In this document: positions 7,446-14,475 of the stretch, piece by piece
How positions within the stretch are numbered: position 1 is the first letter of the stretch
Layout of the letters: every line of letters starts with the position of its first letter
Source: Bacilli bacterium
GTDB taxonomy: Bacteria > Bacillota_I > Bacilli_A > RFN20 > CAG-826
Direction: 5' to 3'
DNA: 18,619 bases
Assembly: GCA_017531065.1 (NCBI GenBank)
Contig: JAFXLR010000082.1
Coordinates: forward strand, 1 to 18,619
The notes under the pieces: model-generated
The model's input: the letters and a program-made list of their open reading frames with translations, nothing else
The model's database searches: none
What the model was told of the DNA's origin: nothing
Position numbers and translations under genes: made by a program

Positions 7446-7459
7446 AGGAAGCGCTTTCA
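7446..7459. promoter_or_regulatory. cre-like site upstream of hpt
   Basis: AGGAAGCGCTTTCA fits 12 of 14 positions of the catabolite-responsive element consensus TGWAARCGYTWNCW bound by CcpA, including the central CG. It lies about 57 bases before the hpt start and just upstream of a poor promoter (possible -10 TAGAAT at 7485-7490, no good -35). CcpA control is inferred. Confidence 0.4.
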
Positions 7460-7515
7460 GGGTAGTAAATAATTTTTATGTTTGTAGAATATTTTTGTTA
7501 AAGGAAACAAACCTT

Positions 7516-8109
7516 ATGGAAAAACTTATTCTCTCTGAAGTGGAAGTCGAAGCCATCTGCGAAAGACTTGCCGGCGAAATGGACAAGCAAATGGACAAGG
7601 ATGGCAGCAATCTCCCTGTTTTGCTTGGCATCATGAACGGCGCCCTTCCATTCATGTATCAGCTTGTCAAAAGCATCAAGCATCCTAACGAGATCGACAC
7701 CATGCAGGTCTCTAGCTATAACGGAACCGTCTCAACCGGCGAGCTCATCGTTAAGAAGAAACCGGAACGTAATCTCGAAGGCAAAGACGTCTACATCATT
7801 GAGGATATCATCGATACCGGACTTACCATGCACTTACTTCGTAAGTATATCATGGACGTCTACAAGCCACGCCACCTCTATGTCGTCATCATGGTCAAGA
7901 GACACGTCGACAAACCTCATTATCAGGAAGTCGCCGACTTCACCGGCGTCGTCCTTGAGGAGCAGCGTTACATCGTCGGCTATGGTTTCGACTATTATGG
8001 AATCGGCCGTTGCCTCCCATACGTCTTCGTCCCGTCTCAGGATGATTTCGACAAGTGGGATGCCATTCTCACCAAAGATAATCCAGACTACAAAAACAAG
8101 AAGAAATAA
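7516..8109 (+). CDS. hpt: Hypoxanthine phosphoribosyltransferase
   Basis: The 197-residue product has the typical length and layout of bacterial HPRT, which converts hypoxanthine or guanine plus PRPP into IMP or GMP in purine salvage. Visible motifs are GIMNGALPFM (38-47), the flexible-loop region VSSYNGT (65-71), the PRPP-binding EDIIDTGLT (96-104), purine-contacting VKRHVDKP, and FDYYGIGRCLPYV near the end. ATG 7516 is chosen because AAAGGAAA lies at 7500-7507; the longer frame from TTG 7495 would place that ribosome site inside the gene. It is a single-gene unit with its own terminator. Xanthine/guanine specificity cannot be excluded by eye, but the motif set is HPRT-like. Confidence 0.95.
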   Translation: MEKLILSEVEVEAICERLAGEMDKQMDKDGSNLPVLLGIMNGALPFMYQLVKSIKHPNEIDTMQVSSYNGTVSTGELIVKKKPERNLEGKDVYIIEDIIDTGLTMHLLRKYIMDVYKPRHLYVVIMVKRHVDKPHYQEVADFTGVVLEEQRYIVGYGFDYYGIGRCLPYVFVPSQDDFDKWDAILTKDNPDYKNKKK

Positions 8110-8126
8110 GTGATTTCAAAAAGATA

Positions 8127-8160
8127 AAAATCCCCTGCAAAACGCGGGGGATTTTATTTT
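8127..8160 (+). terminator. Intrinsic terminator of hpt
   Basis: AATCCCCTGC pairs with GCGGGGGATT around loop AAAAC (8139-8143), with flanking A and T runs. It lies 17 bases after the hpt stop and could act in both directions. Confidence 0.9.
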
Positions 8161-8191
8161 GGAATAGCAAAAACGATATATTTCTTTTAAG

Positions 8192-8222
8192 AAAAAGGCC
8201 CTGATTTGCAGGACCTTTTTTT
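8192..8222 (-). terminator. Terminator of the convergent small gene (bidirectional shape)
   Basis: AAAAAGG-C-CCTG (8192-8203) pairs with CAGG-A-CCTTTTT (8209-8220) with one internal mismatch, loop ATTTG. On the minus strand it follows the stop of the 8225-8713 gene and ends in CCTTTTTC. Confidence 0.75.
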
Positions 8223-8224
8223 AA

Positions 8225-8713
8225 TTAGCCGTGGATATGAACGCTGAATTCGAAGGCACGGAGAAGCTGGATGAGGGTAAGATCGGCGAGATGCTTGGTG
8301 ACATTGAGGTTCACGCTGAACTCATGTTTCTTCTCTTGCCCATGGAGGTCTTCAAGATCGAAGACGAAACGAAGGTGATGTTTATTGAAGAAGTCGATTT
8401 CGGTTTTGAGGTAGATGGTGCTCTTGGCGGTGCTGAGCTCTTCTAAATTGCCAAGGATCTCAAGTTTCTTTTTGTTGAGGTTCATCGCATCCTTCCAGGA
8501 GAAGTAGCCGCGGAACTTGAGCCACTCATCAAGGCTCATCGCCCAGAAGAGGTCGTGTCCGATTGGCTGATCGAGCACATCGATGATGTTGTGTTTCTCG
8601 TACTTGTTTTTGACGATGAGATGGACGAGGTCATCCATCCACTCCTTCACCATTTCAGGATCGTAGTTTAAAGCTTCTTTGGTCTTCAGTTCGACAGTGA
8701 TATTTTCTTTCAT
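8225..8713 (-). CDS. Unrecognised 162-residue protein
   Basis: The gene has a textbook ribosome site, AAGGAG (complement of 8720-8725) six bases from its ATG, and is closed by a terminator, so it is very likely real. The product is soluble: no signal peptide and no membrane segment. It is rich in Lys, Glu, His and Asp, with an N-terminal helical part (about 1-75) that includes FWAMSLDEWLKFRGYFSWKD and a C-terminal half with alternating hydrophobic residues suggesting beta strands (STIYLKTEIDFF, RFVFDLEDLHG, HEFSVNLNVTKH). It ends FSVHIHG. I recognise no family. It is convergent to hpt and divergent from the MoxR cluster, sharing a 264-base control region with it. Confidence 0.82.
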   Translation of the reverse strand: MKENITVELKTKEALNYDPEMVKEWMDDLVHLIVKNKYEKHNIIDVLDQPIGHDLFWAMSLDEWLKFRGYFSWKDAMNLNKKKLEILGNLEELSTAKSTIYLKTEIDFFNKHHLRFVFDLEDLHGQEKKHEFSVNLNVTKHLADLTLIQLLRAFEFSVHIHG

Positions 8714-8794
8714 GTTTTGCTCCTTGATTAATTTTAACTATTTTTCATACAAAAAAACTAGAGATTTGCTAAGGAATTTGAAGATTTCGTTTTA

Positions 8795-8820
8795 CTGAAA
8801 ACGCTGAAAAACGCTGAAAA
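8795..8820. repeat. Three phased copies of CTGAAAA
   Basis: CTGAAAA starts at 8795, 8804 and 8814, joined by ACG or CG, so copies are 9 and 10 bases apart, close to one helical turn. It lies in the divergent region between the small minus-strand gene and the MoxR cluster, about 45-65 bases before the cre site. It could be a multi-copy binding site; each copy with the following CG also loosely resembles a half cre. Confidence 0.5.
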
Positions 8821-8861
8821 TTTACAAAAATAATTAGCAGATTTCTTTGAAAAAACACTAA

Positions 8862-8876
8862 TTGTAAGCGGTTACA
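8862..8876. promoter_or_regulatory. cre site (CcpA operator) upstream of the MoxR cluster
   Basis: The 15 bases TTGTAAGCGGTTACA fit every fixed position of the cre consensus WTGNAANCGNWNNCA and form a palindrome TGTAA....TTACA around the central CG. It lies about 100 bases before the start codon at 8978 and about 150 bases from the start of the divergent gene. A site this far upstream of a weak promoter would fit activation, but repression or control of the divergent gene is equally possible. Confidence 0.65.
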
Positions 8877-8909
8877 TACCCCCAAACACCAACTACTTAA
8901 AAATAATTA

Positions 8910-8937
8910 TTTCCTTTTTCGCGAGAGCGTGTATTAT
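8910..8937 (+). promoter_or_regulatory. Possible promoter of the MoxR cluster
   Basis: TATTAT (8932-8937) is a good -10 box, but 16 bases upstream there is only TTTCCT (8910-8915). The poor -35 suggests a weak or activator-dependent promoter. Predicted start near 8944 leaves a leader of about 34 bases with AAAAGGAGG at 8962-8970. Confidence 0.4.
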
Positions 8938-8977
8938 GCGGACAAGGGCAGAAACCCTGAGAAAAGGAGGAAGACCT

Positions 8978-10630
8978 ATGAAAGACTTTGAAAGATTCAA
9001 GAAAAAGGTACTTCGTGAACACATCGTCAAATCCGCGTTAGTGGGTTTGGGAATCGGTCTCCTTGCCGCTGCTTTAGCGATCGTCATCTCATTCTTGACG
9101 AATCCAGCCGCAGCCGTGTGGACCGGCATTATTGCTGGCGTTCTCTTCGCCGGCGCTGGTGGATATTATTATTGGTACAAAACTAAGCCAACCGACAAAA
9201 AGATCGCCCTTCGTCTCGACAAGAAACTTGGTTTGCATGAGAAATGTGCAACCATGATCGAATTCCAGGAGAAAGAAGGCGCCATCCTTGCCAAACAACG
9301 TGAAGACGCCACCACCACCTTGGCTGAGAAGCCAACCAAGGCTCTCAAGTTCAGCGTCGGCATCTGGGTCATCCCAGCTCTTGCTGTTGCGAGTGCTTTC
9401 TTCACTGCGGCTTTCTTCACCCCACAGAACGCCAACAACATTTCCGTTGTCTCAAGTTCTGGTTTCGATTGGAATAGCGTCACCGAATCAATCGGCGAAA
9501 ACATCAAGAGTGGCATCGGCGATAACAGCGGAGCCCATTCCTCGATAAAGGAATTCTTCAGTTCCGTCGTTGATCAGCTCGAAAGCTCACTCATCGGTGA
9601 CAGCGACCCACGCTCCAGAAGCGAAAAGGTCTCTGAAGCCCAGGCTGCCATTTCCTCAATTCTCGATGAATGGAACTCGAAAGAAGAAATTGGCAAAGCC
9701 TTAAAGACCGAGCCAGATCAGCATCTTAAAGATCAGGGTCAAGACCTCATCGACGGCGACGTCCAAGGTCTCCGTCAGGATTTCCAGGATTTGCTTGACG
9801 ACCTCTTCGCACTTCCAACCGACCAAATGGTTGACTATGGCGAAGAATTAGCCGATCAAATCGACGACGCTCTCGCTAAAGCCAAGGCTGCCGGCGTCAG
9901 CGAAGACGATGACCTCTATAAGACATACGAGGAACTCGCAAAGAGACTTAGGCATCTTGATGAATACACCCAAGATCCAAACGATTCTGGCGAACAACAA
10001 TCGGGACAATCTGGACAGCAATCCGGCCAGCAACAGAATAACAGCAAAGCCCAGGAAGCTGCGGAATCCGCGATTGCCCAAGCTGCTAGCAATGCCGCTT
10101 CTAACGTCAACGAACAAAACGAAAACGAAGCTTTGGCGTCAGCCATCCAATCCATGATGGAATCGATGATTGACCCACGACCAGGAAGCGAAGCAAGCGG
10201 TTCTGGATCAGGTTCCGGACAAGGACAGGGTTCAGGCTCTGGTTCTGGATCAGGCTCAGGCCAAGGTCAAGGATCAGGCTCTGGTTCTGGATCAGGTTCC
10301 GGACAAGGTTCAGGCTCAGGACAGGGTTCCGGATCGGGACAGGGTTCTGGTTCCGGACAAGGTTCAGGCTCAGGACAGGGTTCTGGTTCCGGACAAGGTT
10401 CCGGAAGCGGTTCAGGCTCTGGAGGAGTCGGTGGAGGCGGATCCCAAGAAGACCCACATACTGACTTCATTTATACCGGAGATGGTACAGTCGAATACGG
10501 CAGCGTCATCGATAGCTACGGCGGCGCTTACACCGACGATCACGCCCATGGCGACAACGACGACGGTGATACCGCAGACGATTACTTCAACAATCTCTAT
10601 GGTTCAGATGGACAAGGCGGAGGAAAATAA
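8978..10630 (+). CDS. DUF4175-like membrane protein with a long Gly-Ser-Gln tract
   Basis: ATG 8978 follows AAAAGGAGG; an in-frame ATG at 8936 lies on the -10 box and is rejected. The 550-residue protein has Lys-rich N-terminus, membrane segments at about 18-41 and 44-66, a cytosolic stretch with [20 protein letters not shown] (similar to the 'LDxxLGLxxRxxTALE' motif of DUF4175-type proteins), and a third segment at about 125-147. Then follow an acidic helical region (about 180-340), a Gln/Asn/Ala-rich part, and an almost pure Gly-Ser-Gln tract (about 406-488). The acidic end contains [10 protein letters not shown] and DDYFNNLYG, recalling the C-terminal 'PY..VY..Y ... YF' of related proteins. 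By the positive-inside rule, everything after residue 147 is outside. It opens the MoxR/DUF58/VWA cluster, a placement known for DUF4175 genes. The family assignment is moderate; the gene is certain. Confidence 0.85.
   Translation: MKDFERFKKKVLREHIVKSALVGLGIGLLAAALAIVISFLTNPAAAVWTGIIAGVLFAGAGGYYYWYKTKPTDKKIALRLDKKLGLHEKCATMIEFQEKEGAILAKQREDATTTLAEKPTKALKFSVGIWVIPALAVASAFFTAAFFTPQNANNISVVSSSGFDWNSVTESIGENIKSGIGDNSGAHSSIKEFFSSVVDQLESSLIGDSDPRSRSEKVSEAQAAISSILDEWNSKEEIGKALKTEPDQHLKDQGQDLIDGDVQGLRQDFQDLLDDLFALPTDQMVDYGEELADQIDDALAKAKAAGVSEDDDLYKTYEELAKRLRHLDEYTQDPNDSGEQQSGQSGQQSGQQQNNSKAQEAAESAIAQAASNAASNVNEQNENEALASAIQSMMESMIDPRPGSEASGSGSGSGQGQGSGSGSGSGSGQGQGSGSGSGSGSGQGSGSGQGSGSGQGSGSGQGSGSGQGSGSGQGSGSGSGSGGVGGGGSQEDPHTDFIYTGDGTVEYGSVIDSYGGAYTDDHAHGDNDDGDTADDYFNNLYGSDGQGGGK
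10195..10443 (+). repeat. Gly-Ser-Gln coding repeat tract
   Basis: About 83 codons of GS/GQ units built from hexamers such as GGTTCC, GGATCA, GGACAA. Near-identical DNA copies are visible: 35 bases starting at 10295 recur at 10349 (offset 54), and about 29 bases at 10337 recur at 10373 (offset 36). Synonymous variation between other units shows an older origin with more recent duplication. The length likely varies between strains. Confidence 0.85.
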
Positions 10631-10688
10631 TCCCCCGCTTTCTCCCCGTTTAAGGAAGGTTTCTATTTCAAAAGGATATAAACAATTA

Positions 10689-10704
10689 GGTTCGCGTACG
10701 AACC
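10689..10704 (+). promoter_or_regulatory. Hairpin before the MoxR ribosome binding site
   Basis: Perfect GGTTCG-CGTA-CGAACC stem-loop in the 99-base gap between the first two cluster genes, nine bases before AAGGAG (10714-10719). It has an A-run rather than a T-run after it, so it is not a plus-strand terminator. It may be a processing or mRNA-stability element that sets different levels for the first gene and the rest. Confidence 0.5.
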
Positions 10705-10729
10705 AAGAAAAAAAAGGAGTATCAAAACA

Positions 10730-11719
10730 ATGGAAGAAAAAGAGCAAATGATTCAAGAATTCAGTGAATCAGTCGCAAAAATCAAAGCAGAACTTCACAA
10801 GGACATCATCGGCCAGGAAGAAGTTATCGATGACGTCGTCATCGCTATCATCGCTGGCGGCAACGTCCTTCTCGAAGGTGTCCCAGGCACCGGTAAAACC
10901 CGTTTGGTCCGTTCTTTAGGCCAGACCCTCGATTTACCATTCAGCCGTATTCAGTTCACCCCTGACCTCATGCCAAATGACGTCACTGGTACGAACATCA
11001 TCAGAAAGGATGACGATGGCAACTTAACCACCCACTTCCAAAAGGGTCCTATCTTCGCCCAGATCATCCTCGCCGACGAAATCAACCGTGCTACCCCAAA
11101 GACCCAGTCCGCTCTTCTCGAGGTCATGCAGGAGCACAAGACCACCGTCGCCGGCAAAACCTACGTCATGCAGGAACCATACTTCGTTCTCGCTACCCAG
11201 AACCCAATCGAGCAGGATGGTACTTACCAACTTCCAGAAGCTCAGATGGACCGTTTCATGTTCAAGGTCGCCATGGACTTCCCAACCGTTGAGGAACTCG
11301 GTGACATCGTCAATTTGACCCAGCACTCCCAGGCTGAAAACGCCACCAAGGTCGTTGATGGCCCACAGATCATGAAGATGCGTGCCCTCGCTCAGGATGT
11401 CCCATGCATCAAGGAAGTCATCGACTACGCCATGACTTTAGTCCACAACACCCACCCAGAATTCGAAGAAACCTCTGAGGTCACCAAGAAATACATCCGT
11501 TATGGCTGCTCCCCACGTGCTGGCCAGGCTTTAATCACCGGCGCCAAGATCCGTGCTTTAATCCATGGCAACTATAACGTTTCGTTCGACGATATCGACG
11601 CTTTGGCTTTCCCAGTCCTCCGTCACCGTATCAAGATCAACTACAACGCCATCAACGAAGGCCTTTCGATCGACAAGGTCATCGAACTCCTCATCAAGGA
11701 AAACCGTAAGAATCGTTAA
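10730..11719 (+). CDS. MoxR-family AAA+ ATPase
   Basis: The 329-residue product is a full-length MoxR ATPase. Walker A is GVPGTGKT (50-57), Walker B ILADEINRA (113-121), sensor 1 ATQNP (155-159), the Arg-finger region MDRFMF (173-178) and sensor 2 SPRAGQAL (261-268), followed by the C-terminal lid. MoxR proteins are hexameric ATPases that act with VWA proteins as chaperones for protein maturation or complex assembly, with chelatase-like mechanics. Here the partners are the next three genes. AAGGAG at 10714-10719 sets the start. No terminator separates it from its neighbours; the DUF58 gene begins five bases after its stop. Confidence 0.96.
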   Translation: MEEKEQMIQEFSESVAKIKAELHKDIIGQEEVIDDVVIAIIAGGNVLLEGVPGTGKTRLVRSLGQTLDLPFSRIQFTPDLMPNDVTGTNIIRKDDDGNLTTHFQKGPIFAQIILADEINRATPKTQSALLEVMQEHKTTVAGKTYVMQEPYFVLATQNPIEQDGTYQLPEAQMDRFMFKVAMDFPTVEELGDIVNLTQHSQAENATKVVDGPQIMKMRALAQDVPCIKEVIDYAMTLVHNTHPEFEETSEVTKKYIRYGCSPRAGQALITGAKIRALIHGNYNVSFDDIDALAFPVLRHRIKINYNAINEGLSIDKVIELLIKENRKNR

Positions 11720-11724
11720 TTAAT

Positions 11725-12600
11725 ATGGCATCGGTTATCGACGAAAGCTTTTTCCAACAACTTGAGCTATTCTCACTAGCGGTTAAGGACAATGTCGCTG
11801 GTCTTTTTGGCGGCAATCATAAATCGAAAAAGTTTGGTTCAAGCAGCGAATTCGCCGACTACCGCGACTACCTCGAAGGAGACGACATCACCAAGATCGA
11901 TTGGAACATCTACGGACGAACCGAAAAGATGTACCTAAAGTTATATCTCGATGAGAGACAGATGCAGACCCGTATCTACATCGATTGCTCCACTTCCATG
12001 TCCTACAATGGAAAAGACGAGATGGCCGTCAGGTTGGCCGTTGCTTTGGCCTATCTCTCCATCAAAGAGATGGACCGCGTTTCGATCTATGCCATCAGAG
12101 GCAAGATCGTTGAACCTATTTTAGAAAAGATTGTCGGAAAAGACGCCTTCACCCAGACGATTGGGCGCATCAACAAACTTAAGTTTGGCGGTGACGCTTA
12201 CATCTCGGAGGCTCTTACCCGTTCAACAGTTGGATTCGGTGATGGCAGGTCCATCATCATCAGCGACTTTTTAACAGACAACAATTTCTTCGACAGCATC
12301 GATTATCTTCGTGGAAAGAAGAGGGACGTACTTTGCTTACAGGTCCTCTCCCCACAGGAAATCAAGCCTGAGATCCGCGGAAAGACGATCATCCGCGACT
12401 CCGAAGACTCCATGAGATTCTACAAAGACAATATCGGCCGTGAGATCCTTAACGCCTACAAGAAGGCAGTTGAGTACATCACCAGCCGCATTGACAACTT
12501 CTGCACCTCTCGTGAAGCAGACTATCAGCTGGTCACCACTGACCAGTCCGTTAAGGAAGTTCTCCTTAAGACATTAGCAGACAAGGGGGTAATCAAATAA
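11725..12600 (+). CDS. DUF58 domain protein (MoxR partner with VWA-like fold)
   Basis: The 291-residue soluble protein shows the DUF58 signature: GSSSEFADYRDYLEGDDITK followed by IDWNIYGRTEKMYLKLYLDE (about 38-77). A metal-site motif DCSTS (87-91) follows, in the place of the MIDAS DxSxS of VWA domains, and a later ISDFL supplies a further acidic residue. DUF58 proteins are nearly always next to MoxR ATPases and are thought to be their adaptors or substrates. There is no membrane segment or signal peptide, so it should be cytosolic. It starts five bases after the MoxR stop with no clear Shine-Dalgarno, which suggests translational coupling to moxR. Confidence 0.95.
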   Translation: MASVIDESFFQQLELFSLAVKDNVAGLFGGNHKSKKFGSSSEFADYRDYLEGDDITKIDWNIYGRTEKMYLKLYLDERQMQTRIYIDCSTSMSYNGKDEMAVRLAVALAYLSIKEMDRVSIYAIRGKIVEPILEKIVGKDAFTQTIGRINKLKFGGDAYISEALTRSTVGFGDGRSIIISDFLTDNNFFDSIDYLRGKKRDVLCLQVLSPQEIKPEIRGKTIIRDSEDSMRFYKDNIGREILNAYKKAVEYITSRIDNFCTSREADYQLVTTDQSVKEVLLKTLADKGVIK

Positions 12601-12603
12601 CAT

Positions 12604-14475
12604 ATGAGTTTCTTATTCCCTTTTGCCTTATTTGGCTTATTGGCGATTCCTGCCTTAATCATCATCTACATCTTGCGCAACAAATATAAAGAGGAGACCG
12701 CGCCTTCCACCTATATCTGGGAGATGGCCGCCAAACTCCTCAAGCGCAAAAACCCACTTTCCCGTTTCGAGCATCTCCTTGCCCTTATCGTTCAGTGTCT
12801 TGCCATCGCGGTCTTCTCGGTCGCCTTGGCTCACCCTGTCTTCACTCTTGAGGGACAAGCCGATGACATCGTCTTCATCCTCGATGCCTCTTCTTCCATG
12901 GGCATGGTTCATGAAGGACAAACCCGTTACGAGAAGGGTATCGAACTTATCCAAGAGAAGGTCGACAATGCGGTCAATGGCTGCACCTTCACCCTCATCT
13001 TAGCTGAGAAAGAACCACGCTTGGTTTGCCAAAAGGTCGACGACGTCTCTACTTTCACGATGTACCTCGAGAACCTTAAGGCCCCTACCAAAAACGAAAC
13101 CTCCTTGGTCGATTCCGTAGCCCTTGCCCAAAACCTCTTCAATGAGGGCAAAGCAAACCTCTGCTACCTTGCGACCGACCAGGATTGCTCTGGTGAAATC
13201 CTTAGCAACATCGAGTGGCTTGATTGTTCCGACAACGAGGAAAACTACTCCATCCTCGGACTTGACTATAAGGTTGAAGGAACTGGGTTAAAATTCTTTA
13301 TCACCTTGAATTCCTATGCAAGCGACAAGGATCTCGAGGTCAAGTTCTACCTTAACAACCAAGAGCTAGGTTCCAAGACCTGCCAGTGCGTAAAAGGCGT
13401 CACCCAGACCTTCGAGTGCAAAGGATTCACCACCCAGGGTTATGCGGTTCAGAGCGTGAAAGCCGTTATCAATGCGACCGATGGCCTCATGGATGACAAT
13501 AGCTTCACCATCTATCCAAATACCCAGCAAATCAACACCAAAGCCCTCATCGTCAGCTCTGCTCCAACCTATTTGGAAGCCATCTTCAAGGCCATGAACG
13601 TTGAATACACTGTCGTCCCTCCAACGAAGTACAAACTCGTTGGAGGTTATGACATCTATGTCTATGACAGCTTCAAGCCAACCGCTCTCCCAGAGATCGG
13701 CGCTTCCATGTTCTTCGGTCTTAAGAACTCCGTCGAAGGCGCAGGCTTCCTCGCTTCCGCCGAAGTCATCCCGGATGAGTCAACCACTCTTGCCTGGACC
13801 AACAACGAGGATTCAAGCCTTTACAGAACTCTTACCCGCGGTATCGGCATGAACCGTGACATCCTTCTCAAGCAATACGTCAACTATTCGCTTGTGAACA
13901 ACTTCACGACCATCTTGACCGCCAATAAGAAACCAGCCGTCTTCGTTGGCAGAACCGACGTTCAGACCCGTGAAGTCGTCTTCAACTTCGACCTTCACAA
14001 CTCCAACCTCCCGCTCCTCTACGATTTCGTTCCTCTTATGAGAAACCTCGTCGACTATTGCAAGCCAAGGACCCTTCTCGACTTCGATTATGAAGTCGGT
14101 GATAAGGCCACCCTCAACATTGCCGATGAGATCACCAAGATCACTATCCATAGACCGGATATGAAACCTGACGAAGCCGAACCAATCGCCTTCGAAAAGG
14201 GTCAGGAGCAATACCAATATGAAACCCGCACCGTTGGTGAACACCTTATCACTGTCACCTATCAGGACGGTTCCACCAAGGAGATCAACTTCTTCGTGCA
14301 TATGAACAAACCTGAGACTGTCGCGCAACCAGCAGCCCAGGCCAACTTTGCACTCGCGATCACCGAAAACACCGTTAAAGGCGATGGCCTCTTAGACAAC
14401 ATCTTGCCTATCATCATCGCCGCCGCAGCCTTCTTCGCTGCAGATTGGATCTTGTACACTCATGAACAGTATTGA
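12604..14475 (+). CDS. BatA-like membrane protein with VWA domain
   Basis: The 623-residue protein starts with a BatA/aerotolerance N-terminal domain: membrane segment about 5-25, Lys/Arg-rich loop, second segment about 57-77 ending AHP. Directly after is a VWA domain with MIDAS motif DASSS (94-98). A long middle region of beta-rich character follows (about 220-580), and a last membrane segment (about 596-616) ends in DWILYTHEQY, the usual ending of this family. The basic loop between the first two segments predicts the VWA part to be outside the membrane. Start 12604 lies three bases after the DUF58 stop, with AAGGGGG upstream. The end, in TGA, overlaps the next gene by 14 bases, so the two are probably translated together. 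Confidence 0.9.
   Translation: MSFLFPFALFGLLAIPALIIIYILRNKYKEETAPSTYIWEMAAKLLKRKNPLSRFEHLLALIVQCLAIAVFSVALAHPVFTLEGQADDIVFILDASSSMGMVHEGQTRYEKGIELIQEKVDNAVNGCTFTLILAEKEPRLVCQKVDDVSTFTMYLENLKAPTKNETSLVDSVALAQNLFNEGKANLCYLATDQDCSGEILSNIEWLDCSDNEENYSILGLDYKVEGTGLKFFITLNSYASDKDLEVKFYLNNQELGSKTCQCVKGVTQTFECKGFTTQGYAVQSVKAVINATDGLMDDNSFTIYPNTQQINTKALIVSSAPTYLEAIFKAMNVEYTVVPPTKYKLVGGYDIYVYDSFKPTALPEIGASMFFGLKNSVEGAGFLASAEVIPDESTTLAWTNNEDSSLYRTLTRGIGMNRDILLKQYVNYSLVNNFTTILTANKKPAVFVGRTDVQTREVVFNFDLHNSNLPLLYDFVPLMRNLVDYCKPRTLLDFDYEVGDKATLNIADEITKITIHRPDMKPDEAEPIAFEKGQEQYQYETRTVGEHLITVTYQDGSTKEINFFVHMNKPETVAQPAAQANFALAITENTVKGDGLLDNILPIIIAAAAFFAADWILYTHEQY

Noticed and set aside
8936..8977. Earlier in-frame start for the first MoxR-cluster gene
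   Set aside because: ATG 8936 overlaps the TATTAT -10 box and has no Shine-Dalgarno; ATG 8978 has AAAAGGAGG at proper spacing.
10195..10443. Repeat tract considered as a CRISPR array
   Set aside because: Units are six-base codon pairs in frame with a protein, without unique spacers or palindromic repeats.
10170..10751. Alternative frames across the Gly-Ser-Gln tract, both strands
   Set aside because: Repeats of this type leave several frames open. Their translations are repetitive, they have no ribosome site and they run across the gene boundary.
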